Shown here one piece after another: positions 8,752 to 17,766 of a DNA stretch of 64,000 nucleotides. Below the pieces are notes generated by a model. The model was given only the letters and a program-made list of their open reading frames with translations, had not been told where the DNA came from and ran no database searches. The DNA lies in contig JBGAPI010000004.1 in assembly GCA_044221335.1 (NCBI GenBank), forward strand, positions 62,001 through 126,000, read 5' to 3'. The position numbers and the translations under genes were made by a program. Numbering within the stretch: the first letter of the stretch is position 1; each line of letters opens with the position of its first letter. The DNA comes from JBGAPI01 sp044221335 (GTDB lineage Bacteria; Pseudomonadota; Gammaproteobacteria; Xanthomonadales; Ahniellaceae).

Positions 8752-9356
8752 ACCCGCTCCACCGCGACCCGGATTCCGGTGATCGACAGCGGATCGAGGC
8801 GCAGCCCGGTCAGCCGCATCAGGTCCTGCGGCTCGTCGCCGGCGAGCGCCGCCAGCAGGCCGAAGTCTCGGCCGCCGGCGTAGCAGCGGTACAGGCGACG
8901 CGGGTGCTCGATGGTGGCCAGCACGCCGTCGAACCAGGTCGGCAAGGCCAGCGCGGGCGCGCCGGGTACCAGGCGATGGACGACCCGCCAGTGGCCGAGC
9001 ACGGCGCGGATCGACAGGGCGCCATCGGGGTCGGTGCCGAACTCGGGTTCGGCAAGCGGCAGCTCGCACATCGACGCCAGCCGAACGAACTGCCTTCCGC
9101 GCTCGGCGTCCGTCGGGCGCGCGGCGCGGTCGACACTGCACAGGTGCGGGCAGGGCGGGATGCCCTCGCCGTGGCCGCCGCCGAGCAGCTGCAGCAGCCG
9201 TCGGAACGGCGGCAGCTCGATCTCGGCCCGCACGTGCCCGGCCAGCAGTTGCTCCCGGGTGAACCGGGCATCGAGCACCACGCCACACAGGGCCAGCTCG
9301 GCGAGCTGCTGCTCCGGTTCGACTGCGCCCTCGCGTTTCCGAAAATAGTTGCGCAT
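8748..9356 (-). CDS. Conserved-looking protein of unknown function
   Basis: I do not recognise this 202-residue soluble protein. It starts MRNYFRKREG, has no signal peptide or membrane segment, and is rich in leucine and arginine with a regular alternation of helices and strands. It lies 29 bases downstream of a membrane diguanylate cyclase on the same strand and is probably the last gene of that operon, so a link with c-di-GMP signalling is possible by context only. The TAG stop comes from the adjacent repeat. Codon usage matches the neighbours, supporting a real gene. Confidence 0.7.
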   Translation of the reverse strand: MRNYFRKREGAVEPEQQLAELALCGVVLDARFTREQLLAGHVRAEIELPPFRRLLQLLGGGHGEGIPPCPHLCSVDRAARPTDAERGRQFVRLASMCELPLAEPEFGTDPDGALSIRAVLGHWRVVHRLVPGAPALALPTWFDGVLATIEHPRRLYRCYAGGRDFGLLAALAGDEPQDLMRLTGLRLDPLSITGIRVAVERV

Positions 9357-9385
9357 GGCCACACCCCCTGCCGCCGCGCCGATCC

Positions 9386-10645
9386 TCAACGCTGCGTCGT
9401 GTCCGGCCCACCTTCCGATTCGTTGGGCAGGGGCCGGATGAAGTCGCCGCGCCGTCGACGCGGCAGCGACTCGGTTCCCGCCGTCAGTTCGCCGTAGGCG
9501 ACCACCTGGTTGCGCCCACGGCGCTTCGCCTCGTACATCGCCGCGTCGGCCTGCTGGCAGAAATGTTCGAACTGGAATACCGGCGACCAGCCGGTGACGC
9601 CGACGCTGACCGTCACCCGGACCGCGCCGTCGCCGTGCGGGCACAGCGTGCTGGCGACCGCCGAGCGCAGCCCCTCCATCCGCTCGAAGGCCTGCGCCTC
9701 GTCGAGCCCCGGCAGCAGCAGGACGAACTCCTCGCCGCCGTAGCGCGACAGCGACTCGCCCTCGCGGCATTGGCCGTGGAGGACGTTGGCGACCGCGCGC
9801 AGCACGCGATCGCCGGCATCGTGGCCGTGGCGGTCGTTGATCGACTTGAAGTGGTCGATGTCGATGAACGCGAGCGCGAGGTCGCCGCCGCCGTTCTGGC
9901 AATGCACGATCGCCTGGCGGCCGCGATCCTCCAGCGCGCCGCGGTTGAGCGCCCCGGTGAGCCGATCGATCGCCGCCATCCGCGACAGCTGCAGGTTGAG
10001 GCGGTCGCTGCACATCAGCAGCAGCGCGAAGGTGGTGACGATCGCGGCGGCGAGGATGTAGACGAAGGTCGCCGCCTGCCCCCAGGTCGCGTCGAACATG
10101 CCGTGCGGCGCGGCGTCGAGCGACAGCGCCTCGAGCGTGCGCCACAGCATCACCAGCACGCCGGTCACGCTCAGCACGAACGCAAGACCCGCGCCGACCG
10201 GACTGGTGCGTCGAACGCTCCAGAAGGCGATCGCGTTCATCGCCATGAACACGCCGAAGTGCGGCGACGACACCGCGATCCGGGTCGGGATCGGCACCTT
10301 CAGCAGCACGTAGGAACTCGCCAGCACCGCCATCCACAGCGGAAACATGCGCAGCCAGCGGCTCGGCGCCGGCAGCCCGGCGTAGAGCCGGCAGGCGCGC
10401 AGCATCAGGACCAGCGACACCGCCAGCAGCACGTTGGCCGCCACCACCGACCACCAGTCGGACACCAGCCCGCGCAGCGCGATCAGCAGCGACGACAGCG
10501 CCTGCAGCAGTACCGCGGCGCCCCAGAAGCCCAGGGCCTCGCGCATCGGCGGAGGGTAGCGCCGCGCCGCGATCATGCTCGCACCGGCGAGCACCGGCAG
10601 GATGATCGATGCCGCCAGCAGCAGCGTGCGGATATCGATCGCCAC
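9386..10645 (-). CDS. Membrane-bound diguanylate cyclase (GGDEF)
   Basis: This 419-residue enzyme makes c-di-GMP from two GTP. Six or seven hydrophobic segments occupy residues 1-215, followed by a GGDEF domain (about 225-390) with IDRLTGALNR, FIDIDHFKSIND and the active-site GGEEF (about 302-306). No RxxD inhibitory site precedes GGEEF (the sequence there is REGE), so product inhibition through that site is unlikely. The C-terminal tail is basic and disordered. Only two bases separate it from the upstream propeller-GGDEF-EAL gene, so the two are surely cotranscribed. Confidence 0.93.
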   Translation of the reverse strand: MAIDIRTLLLAASIILPVLAGASMIAARRYPPPMREALGFWGAAVLLQALSSLLIALRGLVSDWWSVVAANVLLAVSLVLMLRACRLYAGLPAPSRWLRMFPLWMAVLASSYVLLKVPIPTRIAVSSPHFGVFMAMNAIAFWSVRRTSPVGAGLAFVLSVTGVLVMLWRTLEALSLDAAPHGMFDATWGQAATFVYILAAAIVTTFALLLMCSDRLNLQLSRMAAIDRLTGALNRGALEDRGRQAIVHCQNGGGDLALAFIDIDHFKSINDRHGHDAGDRVLRAVANVLHGQCREGESLSRYGGEEFVLLLPGLDEAQAFERMEGLRSAVASTLCPHGDGAVRVTVSVGVTGWSPVFQFEHFCQQADAAMYEAKRRGRNQVVAYGELTAGTESLPRRRRGDFIRPLPNESEGGPDTTQR

Positions 10646-10647
10646 GG

Positions 10648-13600
10648 CTACTGGCGCTCCGGCTTGCGCGGCGTGATCGGCAGTTCGGACACCTTGCCGG
10701 CGCCGGCGATCTTGCGTTCGAGCTGCGCCTTGCGATCGAGCAGGAACTTGAGGCAGCGCTCGGCGTCGAGCGGGGCGGAAATCAGGAAACCCTGCAGTTC
10801 GTCGCAGTCCTGCTCGCGCAGGTACTCCATCTGCTGCTGGGTCTCGACGCCTTCCGCGACCGTCTCCAGGCCCAGCGAGTGCGCCATCGTGATGATGGTG
10901 GCGGTGATCGCCTCGTCGTCGGCGTCGGTGGTGATGTCACCGACGAATTCCTTGTCGATCTTCAGCGTATCGATCGGCAGCCGCTTCAGGTAGGCGAGCG
11001 AGGAGTAGCCGGTGCCGAAGTCGTCGATCGCGAGGCGCACGCCGAGCGACTTGATCTGGGTCAGCGTCGAGATCGACTGTTCGGCGTTGGCCATGACCAC
11101 GCTCTCCGTGAGCTCGAGCTCGAGCCGGTGGCCGGGAACGCGGAAGTCCTCGAGCAGCGCCTTCAGCCGGGTGTAGAGCTCGCCGCGGAGCAGCTGCAGC
11201 ATCGACACGTTGACCGCCACCGTGGTGCTGGAGATGCCGGCGCGGGTCCAGCGCTGCACCTGGCCCAGCGCCTCGCGCAACACCCACTCGCCGATCGGCA
11301 CGATCAGGCCGGCTTCCTCCGCGATCGGGATGAAGGTCGATGGCGGCACCGCGCCCAGCGCCGGGTTGCGCCAGCGCAACAGCGCCTCGCAGCCGGTGAC
11401 GCGACCGTCCGCGATCGCCACCTTCGGCTGGAACACCAGGTGGAACTCGCCGCGCTCCAGCGCCTTGTGCAGGTGGGCGACCATGTTGGCGCGCAGCCGC
11501 GCCTGCACGTCCATCGCCTCGGTGTAGGTCTGGTAGGTGTTCCGCCCGCGCTCCTTGGCCTGGTACATCGCGGTGTCGGCGAACTTCAGGAGGTCGGTCG
11601 GGACCTGGCCGTGGTCGGGATAGATCGAGATGCCGATCGACGGCGAGATCACCACCTCGGAGCGACCGTCGATGTCGAGCGGCGCCGAGAAGGCATCGAT
11701 CAGCTTCTGCGCGACGCGTTCGGCGTGGGCCTGGTCGGCGAGGTCCTCGACCACCACGGTGAACTCGTCGCCACCCAGCCGCGCGACCGTGTCGGAATCG
11801 CGCACCGAGTTGATCAGGCGGGCCGCGGCGGCCTTCAGCAGGCGATCGCCGGCCGCGTGGCCGAGCGAGTCGTTGACGTGCTTGAAGCGGTCGAGATCGA
11901 GGAACAGCACACCCACCTTGCTGCCGTGGCGGCGCGCGCGGATCAGCGCGTGGGCGAGGCGTTCGCCGAGCAGGGTGCGGTTCGGCAGGCCGGTCAGGGT
12001 GTCGTAGTTGGCGAGGTAGCGCAGTTCCTGCTCGGCGCGCTTGCGGTCGGTGATGTCGGTCAGCACGCCGACCCAGTGGGTGCGCACGCGGTGCTCGTCG
12101 GTGACCTCGGACAGTTCGAGCCAGCAGAGGAACTCGCTGCCGTCGCGGCGCCGCTGCCAGATCTCGCCGCTCCAGTGGCCGGTGCGCTGCACGGTGTTGC
12201 GCAGCGCCTGGTGGAAGTCTTCCGAGTGCTGAGCGCAGTTCAGTACCGACGACGCCTGGCCGATGATCTCGCCCTCGCTGTAGCCGGTCATCCGGGTGAA
12301 CGAGGCGTTGACCGAGACGAAGCGGAACTCGAGGTCGGTCACCGTCACCGCCTCGGTCATCGAGCGGATCACCTCGTCGGCGATGCGGCGCTGGCGCTCG
12401 GCCTCGCGGGTCCGGGTGATGTCGCGCGCGGTACCGGCGACCCGCACCGGCGCGCCGTTCTCGTCGCGCTCGACGATCTTGCCGCGCGACAGCACCCATA
12501 CCCATTCGCCGCGGGCGTTCTTGATCCGGTGCTCGCTCTCGATCGCGTCGCGCTTGCCGGAGACGTGCTCCTCCAGCACCCGCTCCACCCGCGCGAGATC
12601 GTCCGGATGCACCCCCTGGCGGCGCCAGTCGTCGCCGGAGACCTCGTGCTCATGGGTGAGCCCGAGCAGGCTGTCGGCACCGATCCGGAACAGCACGCCG
12701 CGGCGCATGTCCCAGTCCCAGAACTCGTCGCCGGAGCCCCAGATCGCGACGTGCAGCCGCTCCTCGCGCTCGCGCAGCGCCCGGGTGTAGGACTTCTGCG
12801 CGCGCCGCCGGCGGCGGTACGCCCAGGCCAGCGAGGCGAGCAGCAGCAGGAACAGTGCGACGTAAAGCAGCTTCATCGCGCTGGTCGCCCACCACGGTGG
12901 TCGTACCGTCAGCGGCAGCACCAGTTCCTTCGGGCTCCACACGCCGTCGCGATTGGTGGCGCGTACCCGGAGCGTGTACTGGCCGGAGTCGAGATTGGTG
13001 AAAGTGACGCTGCGGCGGTTCTCGTTGTCGATCCAGCGCGCGTCGAATCCCTGCAGCTGGTACTGGTAGCGGGTACGGGAGGGCGCGGCGAAGTCGAACG
13101 CGGCGAACTCGATCCCGACCAGCCGGTCGGCCTGCGCGATCGACAGGCTGGGCTGCTCCAGGCGATCGTCGGCGGCGTAGCGCTGCGTGCCGATCTGGTA
13201 GCCGGTCAGCATCACCGGCGGCTGGAAATCGCTGTCGATCAGCCGCTCCGGCGAGAACACGTTGATGCCCTGCGAGCCGCCGAACATCATCCGGCCGTCG
13301 CGCAGCGGCAGGCAGGAGCCGCCATTGAATTCGATGCCCTGCAGGCCGTCGGTCAGCGCGTAGCCGCGGAAGCTGTTGTTCGCGGGATTGAACATCACGA
13401 TGCCGCGATTGGTCGACAGCCACAGTCGCGCGCTGCGGTCCTCGAGGATCCCGTAGATGGTCGCGTTGGGCAGGCCGTCGCGGGCCAGGTAGCGCTGGAA
13501 GCGGGCGCCGCCCTCGTCCAGCGCCAGCAGCTTCGACAGGCCGTTGTGCGAGCCGATCCACAGCGAGCCGTCGGCGGTCTCGACGAAGGAGCGGATCAGG

Positions 13601-15306
13601 TTCCCGGCCAGCGAGTCGGTGGCGCGGCTGGACTTCGGCAGCCGGCGCATCCGGCCGGTCTGCGGGTCGTAGAGGTTGAGGCCGTCGAGGGTGCCGATCC
13701 AGATCCGCCCGAGACGGTCCTCGTGCAGGGACAGTACCGCGTTGTGCCACAGGCTGTTGTCGTCGCTGGGGGCGCTGGAGTAGCGCGCGAAGGTCTCGTG
13801 GACCGGGTCGTAATGCACCGCGCCGCCGGTGAGCGTGCCGAGCCACAGGGTGCCGTCGCGACTCTTCACCATGGTCCGGACCGCGCGATCGTTGGCCGCC
13901 ATGCCGAGCACCCGGTCGGCGGCCAGCAGCGTCGCGTGGCGCTTCTTCGGATCGAACCGGAACAGGCCGAGCGAGGTCGCCACCCACAGCTGGCCGGCGT
14001 CCGCGCTGGCCAGCGCGAATACCCGGAGCAGCGCGCCGCGATCGGCCGCCGGCAACGCTTCGCGGAACACGTCGAGGAAGTAGTCGAACCGACCGGTGGC
14101 CGGGTCGTAGCGCTTGAGGCCGTCGCCCTCGGTGCCGATCCACCAGCTGCCGTCGACGTCCTCGAGGAAGCTGCGGATGTTGTTGGTCTCGATGTGCGCG
14201 CGCTGCGGATTGTCGTCGTGGACGTAGACGAAGCGCGCCCCTTCCGGGTCGAGCTTGCCGACCCCGTGGACGTCGCCGCCGATCCACAGCAGGCCGGAAC
14301 GATCGACCGCCAGCGAGCGCACCGAGTCCTCCGGCAGGGAGCCGTGGATCAGCGGCTGGGATCGCAAGACGGTGACCTCGCCGGTGTCGGTGTGCAGGGT
14401 GACGAGGCCGTAGCCGTAGACCGCGAGCCACAGCCGGTGCTTGCCGGCCGAGCGGATCGCGTTGATCCGCATCTCCTCGCCGCCGGCCTCGCGCGGCCAC
14501 AGCTTGTGGCTGGCGCCGTCCGGACCGATCAGGAACAGTCCGTTCGCGGTACCGGCATAGATCTGGCCGTTGTCGTCCGAGCGCACCGAGTAGACCGGCC
14601 GCGGCAGGTCGGCGGCGGCGTTCTGGATCTGCCAGGTGCTCGGATCGATCCGGAACAGGCCCTGCGAGTTGGCGGCATAGATGGTGCCGTCGCGGGCGCG
14701 CTCGAAGTCGCCGACCCGGGTGTCGGCCACGTTGTCGCCCGGCAGTGTCAGCAGCACCCGGCGGTCGGCGTCGTTCGCTCGCCATTCGATGCCGGCCCCG
14801 GTACCGACCAGCAGGCCCTTGCCCGCGACGTTCATCAGCGCGGTCACCCGGCCGCGACGGCCGGGACGATCGTCGCTCGCCAGCGTCGCGTCGCCCTGGA
14901 ATCCGGGCTTGTTCGGCACCAGGTGGGCGACGCCGCGGCCGTTGGTGCCGATCCACAGGCCATCGCCGTCGTCGGTGTCGAGCGCGGTGATGAATCCGTC
15001 CGGGAGGCTGGTCGGGTCCTCGGGGTCGTTCTGGTAGAGCCGGAAGTTCTGGCCGTCGTAGCGGTGCAGACCGCCCTGGGTGCCGATCCAGATGAAACCG
15101 GCGCGGTCCTGCAGGATGGCATTGACGGTGTTCTGCGCCAGTGCGTCCTCGGCGCCGACGTGCTCGACGTAGAAACTGCGTTCCAGCGCGGCCGCGGGAT
15201 CACAGGCGCCGAGCGCCGTCAGCAGGGCGATACCGAGCCAGCGGATCGCCGCGCCCGTCCCCGCGCGACGCCGTGGTCGCTGAGCTCGCCCACTGCTGCC
15301 GGACAT
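10648..15306 (-). CDS. Giant two-component-propeller / PAS-PAS-GGDEF-EAL receptor
   Basis: This 1552-residue envelope receptor is predicted to sense a periplasmic ligand and alter c-di-GMP. It has an N-terminal export signal with a possible lipobox (LGAC, Cys35). Residues about 45-730 are repeated Reg_prop blades (GLWIGT, GFIWIGTQGGL and similar), then a Y_Y_Y domain (about 735-800), one transmembrane helix (about 805-825) and two PAS domains (about 840-1095). Next comes a GGDEF domain with intact GGDEF (about 1178) and an RDSD inhibitory site before it, then an EAL domain with EALLRW (about 1307) and DDFGTGYSS (about 1423). Both catalytic motifs look complete. ATG 15306 gives a proper signal sequence; the frame is open further up. 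Confidence 0.93.
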   Translation of the reverse strand: MSGSSGRAQRPRRRAGTGAAIRWLGIALLTALGACDPAAALERSFYVEHVGAEDALAQNTVNAILQDRAGFIWIGTQGGLHRYDGQNFRLYQNDPEDPTSLPDGFITALDTDDGDGLWIGTNGRGVAHLVPNKPGFQGDATLASDDRPGRRGRVTALMNVAGKGLLVGTGAGIEWRANDADRRVLLTLPGDNVADTRVGDFERARDGTIYAANSQGLFRIDPSTWQIQNAAADLPRPVYSVRSDDNGQIYAGTANGLFLIGPDGASHKLWPREAGGEEMRINAIRSAGKHRLWLAVYGYGLVTLHTDTGEVTVLRSQPLIHGSLPEDSVRSLAVDRSGLLWIGGDVHGVGKLDPEGARFVYVHDDNPQRAHIETNNIRSFLEDVDGSWWIGTEGDGLKRYDPATGRFDYFLDVFREALPAADRGALLRVFALASADAGQLWVATSLGLFRFDPKKRHATLLAADRVLGMAANDRAVRTMVKSRDGTLWLGTLTGGAVHYDPVHETFARYSSAPSDDNSLWHNAVLSLHEDRLGRIWIGTLDGLNLYDPQTGRMRRLPKSSRATDSLAGNLIRSFVETADGSLWIGSHNGLSKLLALDEGGARFQRYLARDGLPNATIYGILEDRSARLWLSTNRGIVMFNPANNSFRGYALTDGLQGIEFNGGSCLPLRDGRMMFGGSQGINVFSPERLIDSDFQPPVMLTGYQIGTQRYAADDRLEQPSLSIAQADRLVGIEFAAFDFAAPSRTRYQYQLQGFDARWIDNENRRSVTFTNLDSGQYTLRVRATNRDGVWSPKELVLPLTVRPPWWATSAMKLLYVALFLLLLASLAWAYRRRRRAQKSYTRALREREERLHVAIWGSGDEFWDWDMRRGVLFRIGADSLLGLTHEHEVSGDDWRRQGVHPDDLARVERVLEEHVSGKRDAIESEHRIKNARGEWVWVLSRGKIVERDENGAPVRVAGTARDITRTREAERQRRIADEVIRSMTEAVTVTDLEFRFVSVNASFTRMTGYSEGEIIGQASSVLNCAQHSEDFHQALRNTVQRTGHWSGEIWQRRRDGSEFLCWLELSEVTDEHRVRTHWVGVLTDITDRKRAEQELRYLANYDTLTGLPNRTLLGERLAHALIRARRHGSKVGVLFLDLDRFKHVNDSLGHAAGDRLLKAAAARLINSVRDSDTVARLGGDEFTVVVEDLADQAHAERVAQKLIDAFSAPLDIDGRSEVVISPSIGISIYPDHGQVPTDLLKFADTAMYQAKERGRNTYQTYTEAMDVQARLRANMVAHLHKALERGEFHLVFQPKVAIADGRVTGCEALLRWRNPALGAVPPSTFIPIAEEAGLIVPIGEWVLREALGQVQRWTRAGISSTTVAVNVSMLQLLRGELYTRLKALLEDFRVPGHRLELELTESVVMANAEQSISTLTQIKSLGVRLAIDDFGTGYSSLAYLKRLPIDTLKIDKEFVGDITTDADDEAITATIITMAHSLGLETVAEGVETQQQMEYLREQDCDELQGFLISAPLDAERCLKFLLDRKAQLERKIAGAGKVSELPITPRKPERQ

Positions 15307-15605
15307 GGCCGGAAGACGCCCCCCAGACTGCGCTGATGGCTCGACTATAGCGCCGCCGCCGCGGGCACGGGACCCGTGTTCGTCAAGCAATGTGCGGTTC
15401 CGTCGGTGACTTGCGATCGCGGGAACGGCGCCCGGCGGCCGCCGGAGGGACTCGAGGCCGGGTGTCCTGCAGGGAAACCGGCGGCCGCGCAGCGGCACTG
15501 TCCCCTCCCGACGCGGCCACCCGCGCCGCGACGCCGGCCCAGGTCGTACACTTGACGTCGCCGCACGGCGGCGGCACCGGACCCGCGGTGCCGCGGAGAA
15601 CCCGC
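15307..15605. other. Intergenic region between divergent genes
   Basis: About 300 bases hold the divergent promoters of the giant receptor and ygfB. A -10-like TACACT sits at 15547-15552 before ygfB without a convincing -35. No small gene or RNA is apparent. Confidence 0.45.
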
Positions 15606-16160
15606 ATGACGACCGAACCCTATTCGCAACTGGACGACACCCTGCACCGCCTGGCGCTGGGCATCGGCGCCGCCGAACTGCACGGCTCGCTGACCGGCAT
15701 CGCCTTGAACGGCGCCAGTCCGCCGCGCGCCGGCTGGATGCAGGACCTGCAGATCGAGGGACTGGACGAGGCACTCGCCGACGACGGCGTGCGCGATTCC
15801 TTCGACCGCCTCTACTCCCGCCTGTTCGAAGCGCTGGAATCGCCCGACCTCAGCTTCGCCCCTCTGCTGCCCACCGACGATGCCAGCATCGACGATCGCG
15901 CCCGGGCACTGGTCGACTGGTGCCGCGGCTTCCTGTCGGGCCTCGGCCTTTCCGGCATCCGTCCGCGCGAGCAGTTGTCCGACGATGCCAACGAGGTCCT
16001 GGCCGACCTCGCCCGGATCGCCGCCACCCGCTTCGATGCGGCCGAGGACGGCGACGACGGCGAGAACGCGTACGCGGAGGTGGTCGAATACGTCCGCATC
16101 GGCGTGATGCTGCTGCACAACGAGCTTGCCCGCCTCTCCCGCCAGGCGACCCGCCATTGA
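15606..16160 (+). CDS. ygfB: UPF0149 family protein YgfB
   Basis: This 184-residue acidic protein matches the UPF0149/YgfB family, as shown by ELHGSLTGIAL near the start, CRGFLSGLG in the middle and the C-terminal VEYVRIGVMLLHNE. In E. coli ygfB heads an operon with pepP and ubiH, and here too pepP follows directly with overlapping stop and start (TTGA). In Pseudomonas, YgfB has been reported to affect beta-lactam resistance through AmpR/AmpDh3; whether that applies here is unknown. A Shine-Dalgarno-like CGGAGA precedes the ATG by about seven bases. Confidence 0.9.
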   Translation: MTTEPYSQLDDTLHRLALGIGAAELHGSLTGIALNGASPPRAGWMQDLQIEGLDEALADDGVRDSFDRLYSRLFEALESPDLSFAPLLPTDDASIDDRARALVDWCRGFLSGLGLSGIRPREQLSDDANEVLADLARIAATRFDAAEDGDDGENAYAEVVEYVRIGVMLLHNELARLSRQATRH

Positions 16161-17464
16161 TCACGCCGAATGAATTCAAGCGCCGCCGCCGCCAGCTGAT
16201 GCGGATGATCGGCCGCGATTCGATCGCGATCGTGCCGGCGGCCAAGGAACGGATCCGCAACAACGATTCGCACTACCCCTACCGCCAGGACAGCGACTTC
16301 CACTACCTCACCGGCTTCTCCGAGCCCGACGCGGTGCTGGCGCTGATCCCCGGCCGCGAGCACGGCGAGGCGATCCTGTTCTGCCGCGAGCGCGACCCCG
16401 AGCGCGAGCGCTGGGACGGCCCGCGAGTCGGTACCGAAGGCGCAGTCGCGAGCCTGGGCTTCGACGACGCCTTCCCGATCGACGACATCGACGACATTCT
16501 CCCCGGGATGATCGAGGGCCGCGCGCGGGTGCACTACCACTTCGGGCGCGAACCGGAGTTCGACCTGAAGCTGATGGCCTGGGTGAACCGGGTACGTTCC
16601 CAGGTCAAGGCCGGCGCGAAGCCGCCGCACGAGTTCATCACGCTCGGCACGACCTTGCACGAGCAGCGGCTGTTCAAGTCGCGCGACGAACTGCGCACCA
16701 TGGCGAAAGCCGGACAGATCGCCGCGAATGCGCATGTGCGGGCGATGCGCGCGACCCGCCCGGGCCTCACCGAAGCCCACGTCGAGGCCGAGCTCCTGCA
16801 CGCGTTCCGCAGCGAGCACGCGGTGGCGGCCTACGAGCCGATCGTCGGCGCCGGCGCCAACGCCTGCGTGCTGCACTACCGCGGCAATCGCGCGCCTCTG
16901 GTCGACGGCGAATTGCTGCTGGTCGACGCCGGCGCCGAGGTCGACTGCTACGCCTCCGACATCAGCCGCACCTGGCCGATCAACGGCGTCTATTCGACCG
17001 AGCAGCGGGCGATCTACCGGATCGTGCTCGACGCCCAGCTCGCCGCGATCGCCGAGGTCCGCCCGGGCAACTCCTGGATCGCCCCGCACGAAGCCGCGGC
17101 GAAGGTCATCACCCAGGGCCTGCTCAAGCTGGGCCTGCTGACCGGCACGCTGGCCGACAACCTGGCCAACGAGGGCTATCGCAAGTTCTTCATGCACAAG
17201 ACCGGCCACTGGATCGGCCTCGACGTGCACGACGTGGGCGACTACCGCATCGACGGCGAGTACCGGGTGATGGAGCCGGGCATGGTGATGACGGTCGAGC
17301 CGGGCATCTACATCGCGCCGGACATCAAGGGCGTGCCGGCGAAGTACAAGGGCATCGGCGTCCGCATCGAGGACGACGTGGTCGTCACCAAGGGAGCGCC
17401 GCTGGTGCTGACCGAGGGGGTGCCGAAGGACCCCGACGAAGTCGAGGCGCTGATGGCGGGGTGA
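16157..17464 (+). CDS. pepP: Xaa-Pro aminopeptidase P
   Basis: This dimetal (Mn) exopeptidase of 435 residues removes N-terminal residues that precede proline. The N-terminal domain carries YPYRQDSDFHYLTGF. The C-terminal pitta-bread domain shows metal ligands in VDAG (Asp257) and ASDISRTWP (Asp268), the His of HWIGLDVHDVGDY, and glutamates in VEPGIYIAP and GVRIEDDV. I chose the TTG at 16157, which overlaps the ygfB stop and gives the family-typical opening xITPNEFKRRRRQL; the first in-frame ATG would cut into the conserved domain. Unlike E. coli, ubiH and ubiI do not follow. Confidence 0.95.
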   Translation: MITPNEFKRRRRQLMRMIGRDSIAIVPAAKERIRNNDSHYPYRQDSDFHYLTGFSEPDAVLALIPGREHGEAILFCRERDPERERWDGPRVGTEGAVASLGFDDAFPIDDIDDILPGMIEGRARVHYHFGREPEFDLKLMAWVNRVRSQVKAGAKPPHEFITLGTTLHEQRLFKSRDELRTMAKAGQIAANAHVRAMRATRPGLTEAHVEAELLHAFRSEHAVAAYEPIVGAGANACVLHYRGNRAPLVDGELLLVDAGAEVDCYASDISRTWPINGVYSTEQRAIYRIVLDAQLAAIAEVRPGNSWIAPHEAAAKVITQGLLKLGLLTGTLADNLANEGYRKFFMHKTGHWIGLDVHDVGDYRIDGEYRVMEPGMVMTVEPGIYIAPDIKGVPAKYKGIGVRIEDDVVVTKGAPLVLTEGVPKDPDEVEALMAG

Positions 17465-17766
17465 GGCGGCTCGGAATTCGCTGCGCGAATTCCGCAAGTG
17501 AAGAGCGGCGCGCGGGTTCGGTCGCGGTTCGCCAGCCGGAGGCGTGCTTTTCTGTCGGTCACTCGGAGTCTTCGGACTCACGCCACGAGCGGGCGTGTCA
17601 CAGTTCGAGTCTCGTCTCGCGGAGCAACGAGGCCCCCGACGCCACAATGCGCGGGACCTCATTGGGAAAGCTGGGCGGCCCCGCCGGACACTCCACTCCC
17701 GCGCTCCCCTACTGCCGCCCAGGTTCCCGCGCTACATTCCGGGGACTGCCCGACCGGAGCCAGCCC
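17465..17766. other. Intergenic region with two hairpins
   Basis: The region contains a perfect 9-bp inverted repeat CGGAATTCG/CGAATTCCG (17472-17480/17486-17494) just after pepP, possibly a transcription stop without a T-run. It also contains a GAGTC-TTCG-GACTC hairpin (17566-17579) with the stable UUCG loop. No gene is apparent. Confidence 0.45.
17472..17494 (+). terminator. Hairpin after pepP
   Basis: CGGAATTCG and CGAATTCCG form a perfect 9-bp stem with a 5-base loop, eight bases beyond the pepP stop. No U-tract follows, so intrinsic termination is uncertain. Confidence 0.4.

Noticed and set aside
10609..15336. A 1575-codon open frame on the plus strand opposite the giant receptor
   Set aside because: High GC content makes long antisense frames common; it lacks domains and is an exact shadow of the leftward receptor gene.
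17521..17640. tRNA remnant after pepP (GTTCGAGTC and stem-like sequence)
   Set aside because: No cloverleaf can be formed; only a GAGTC-TTCG-GACTC hairpin is present.
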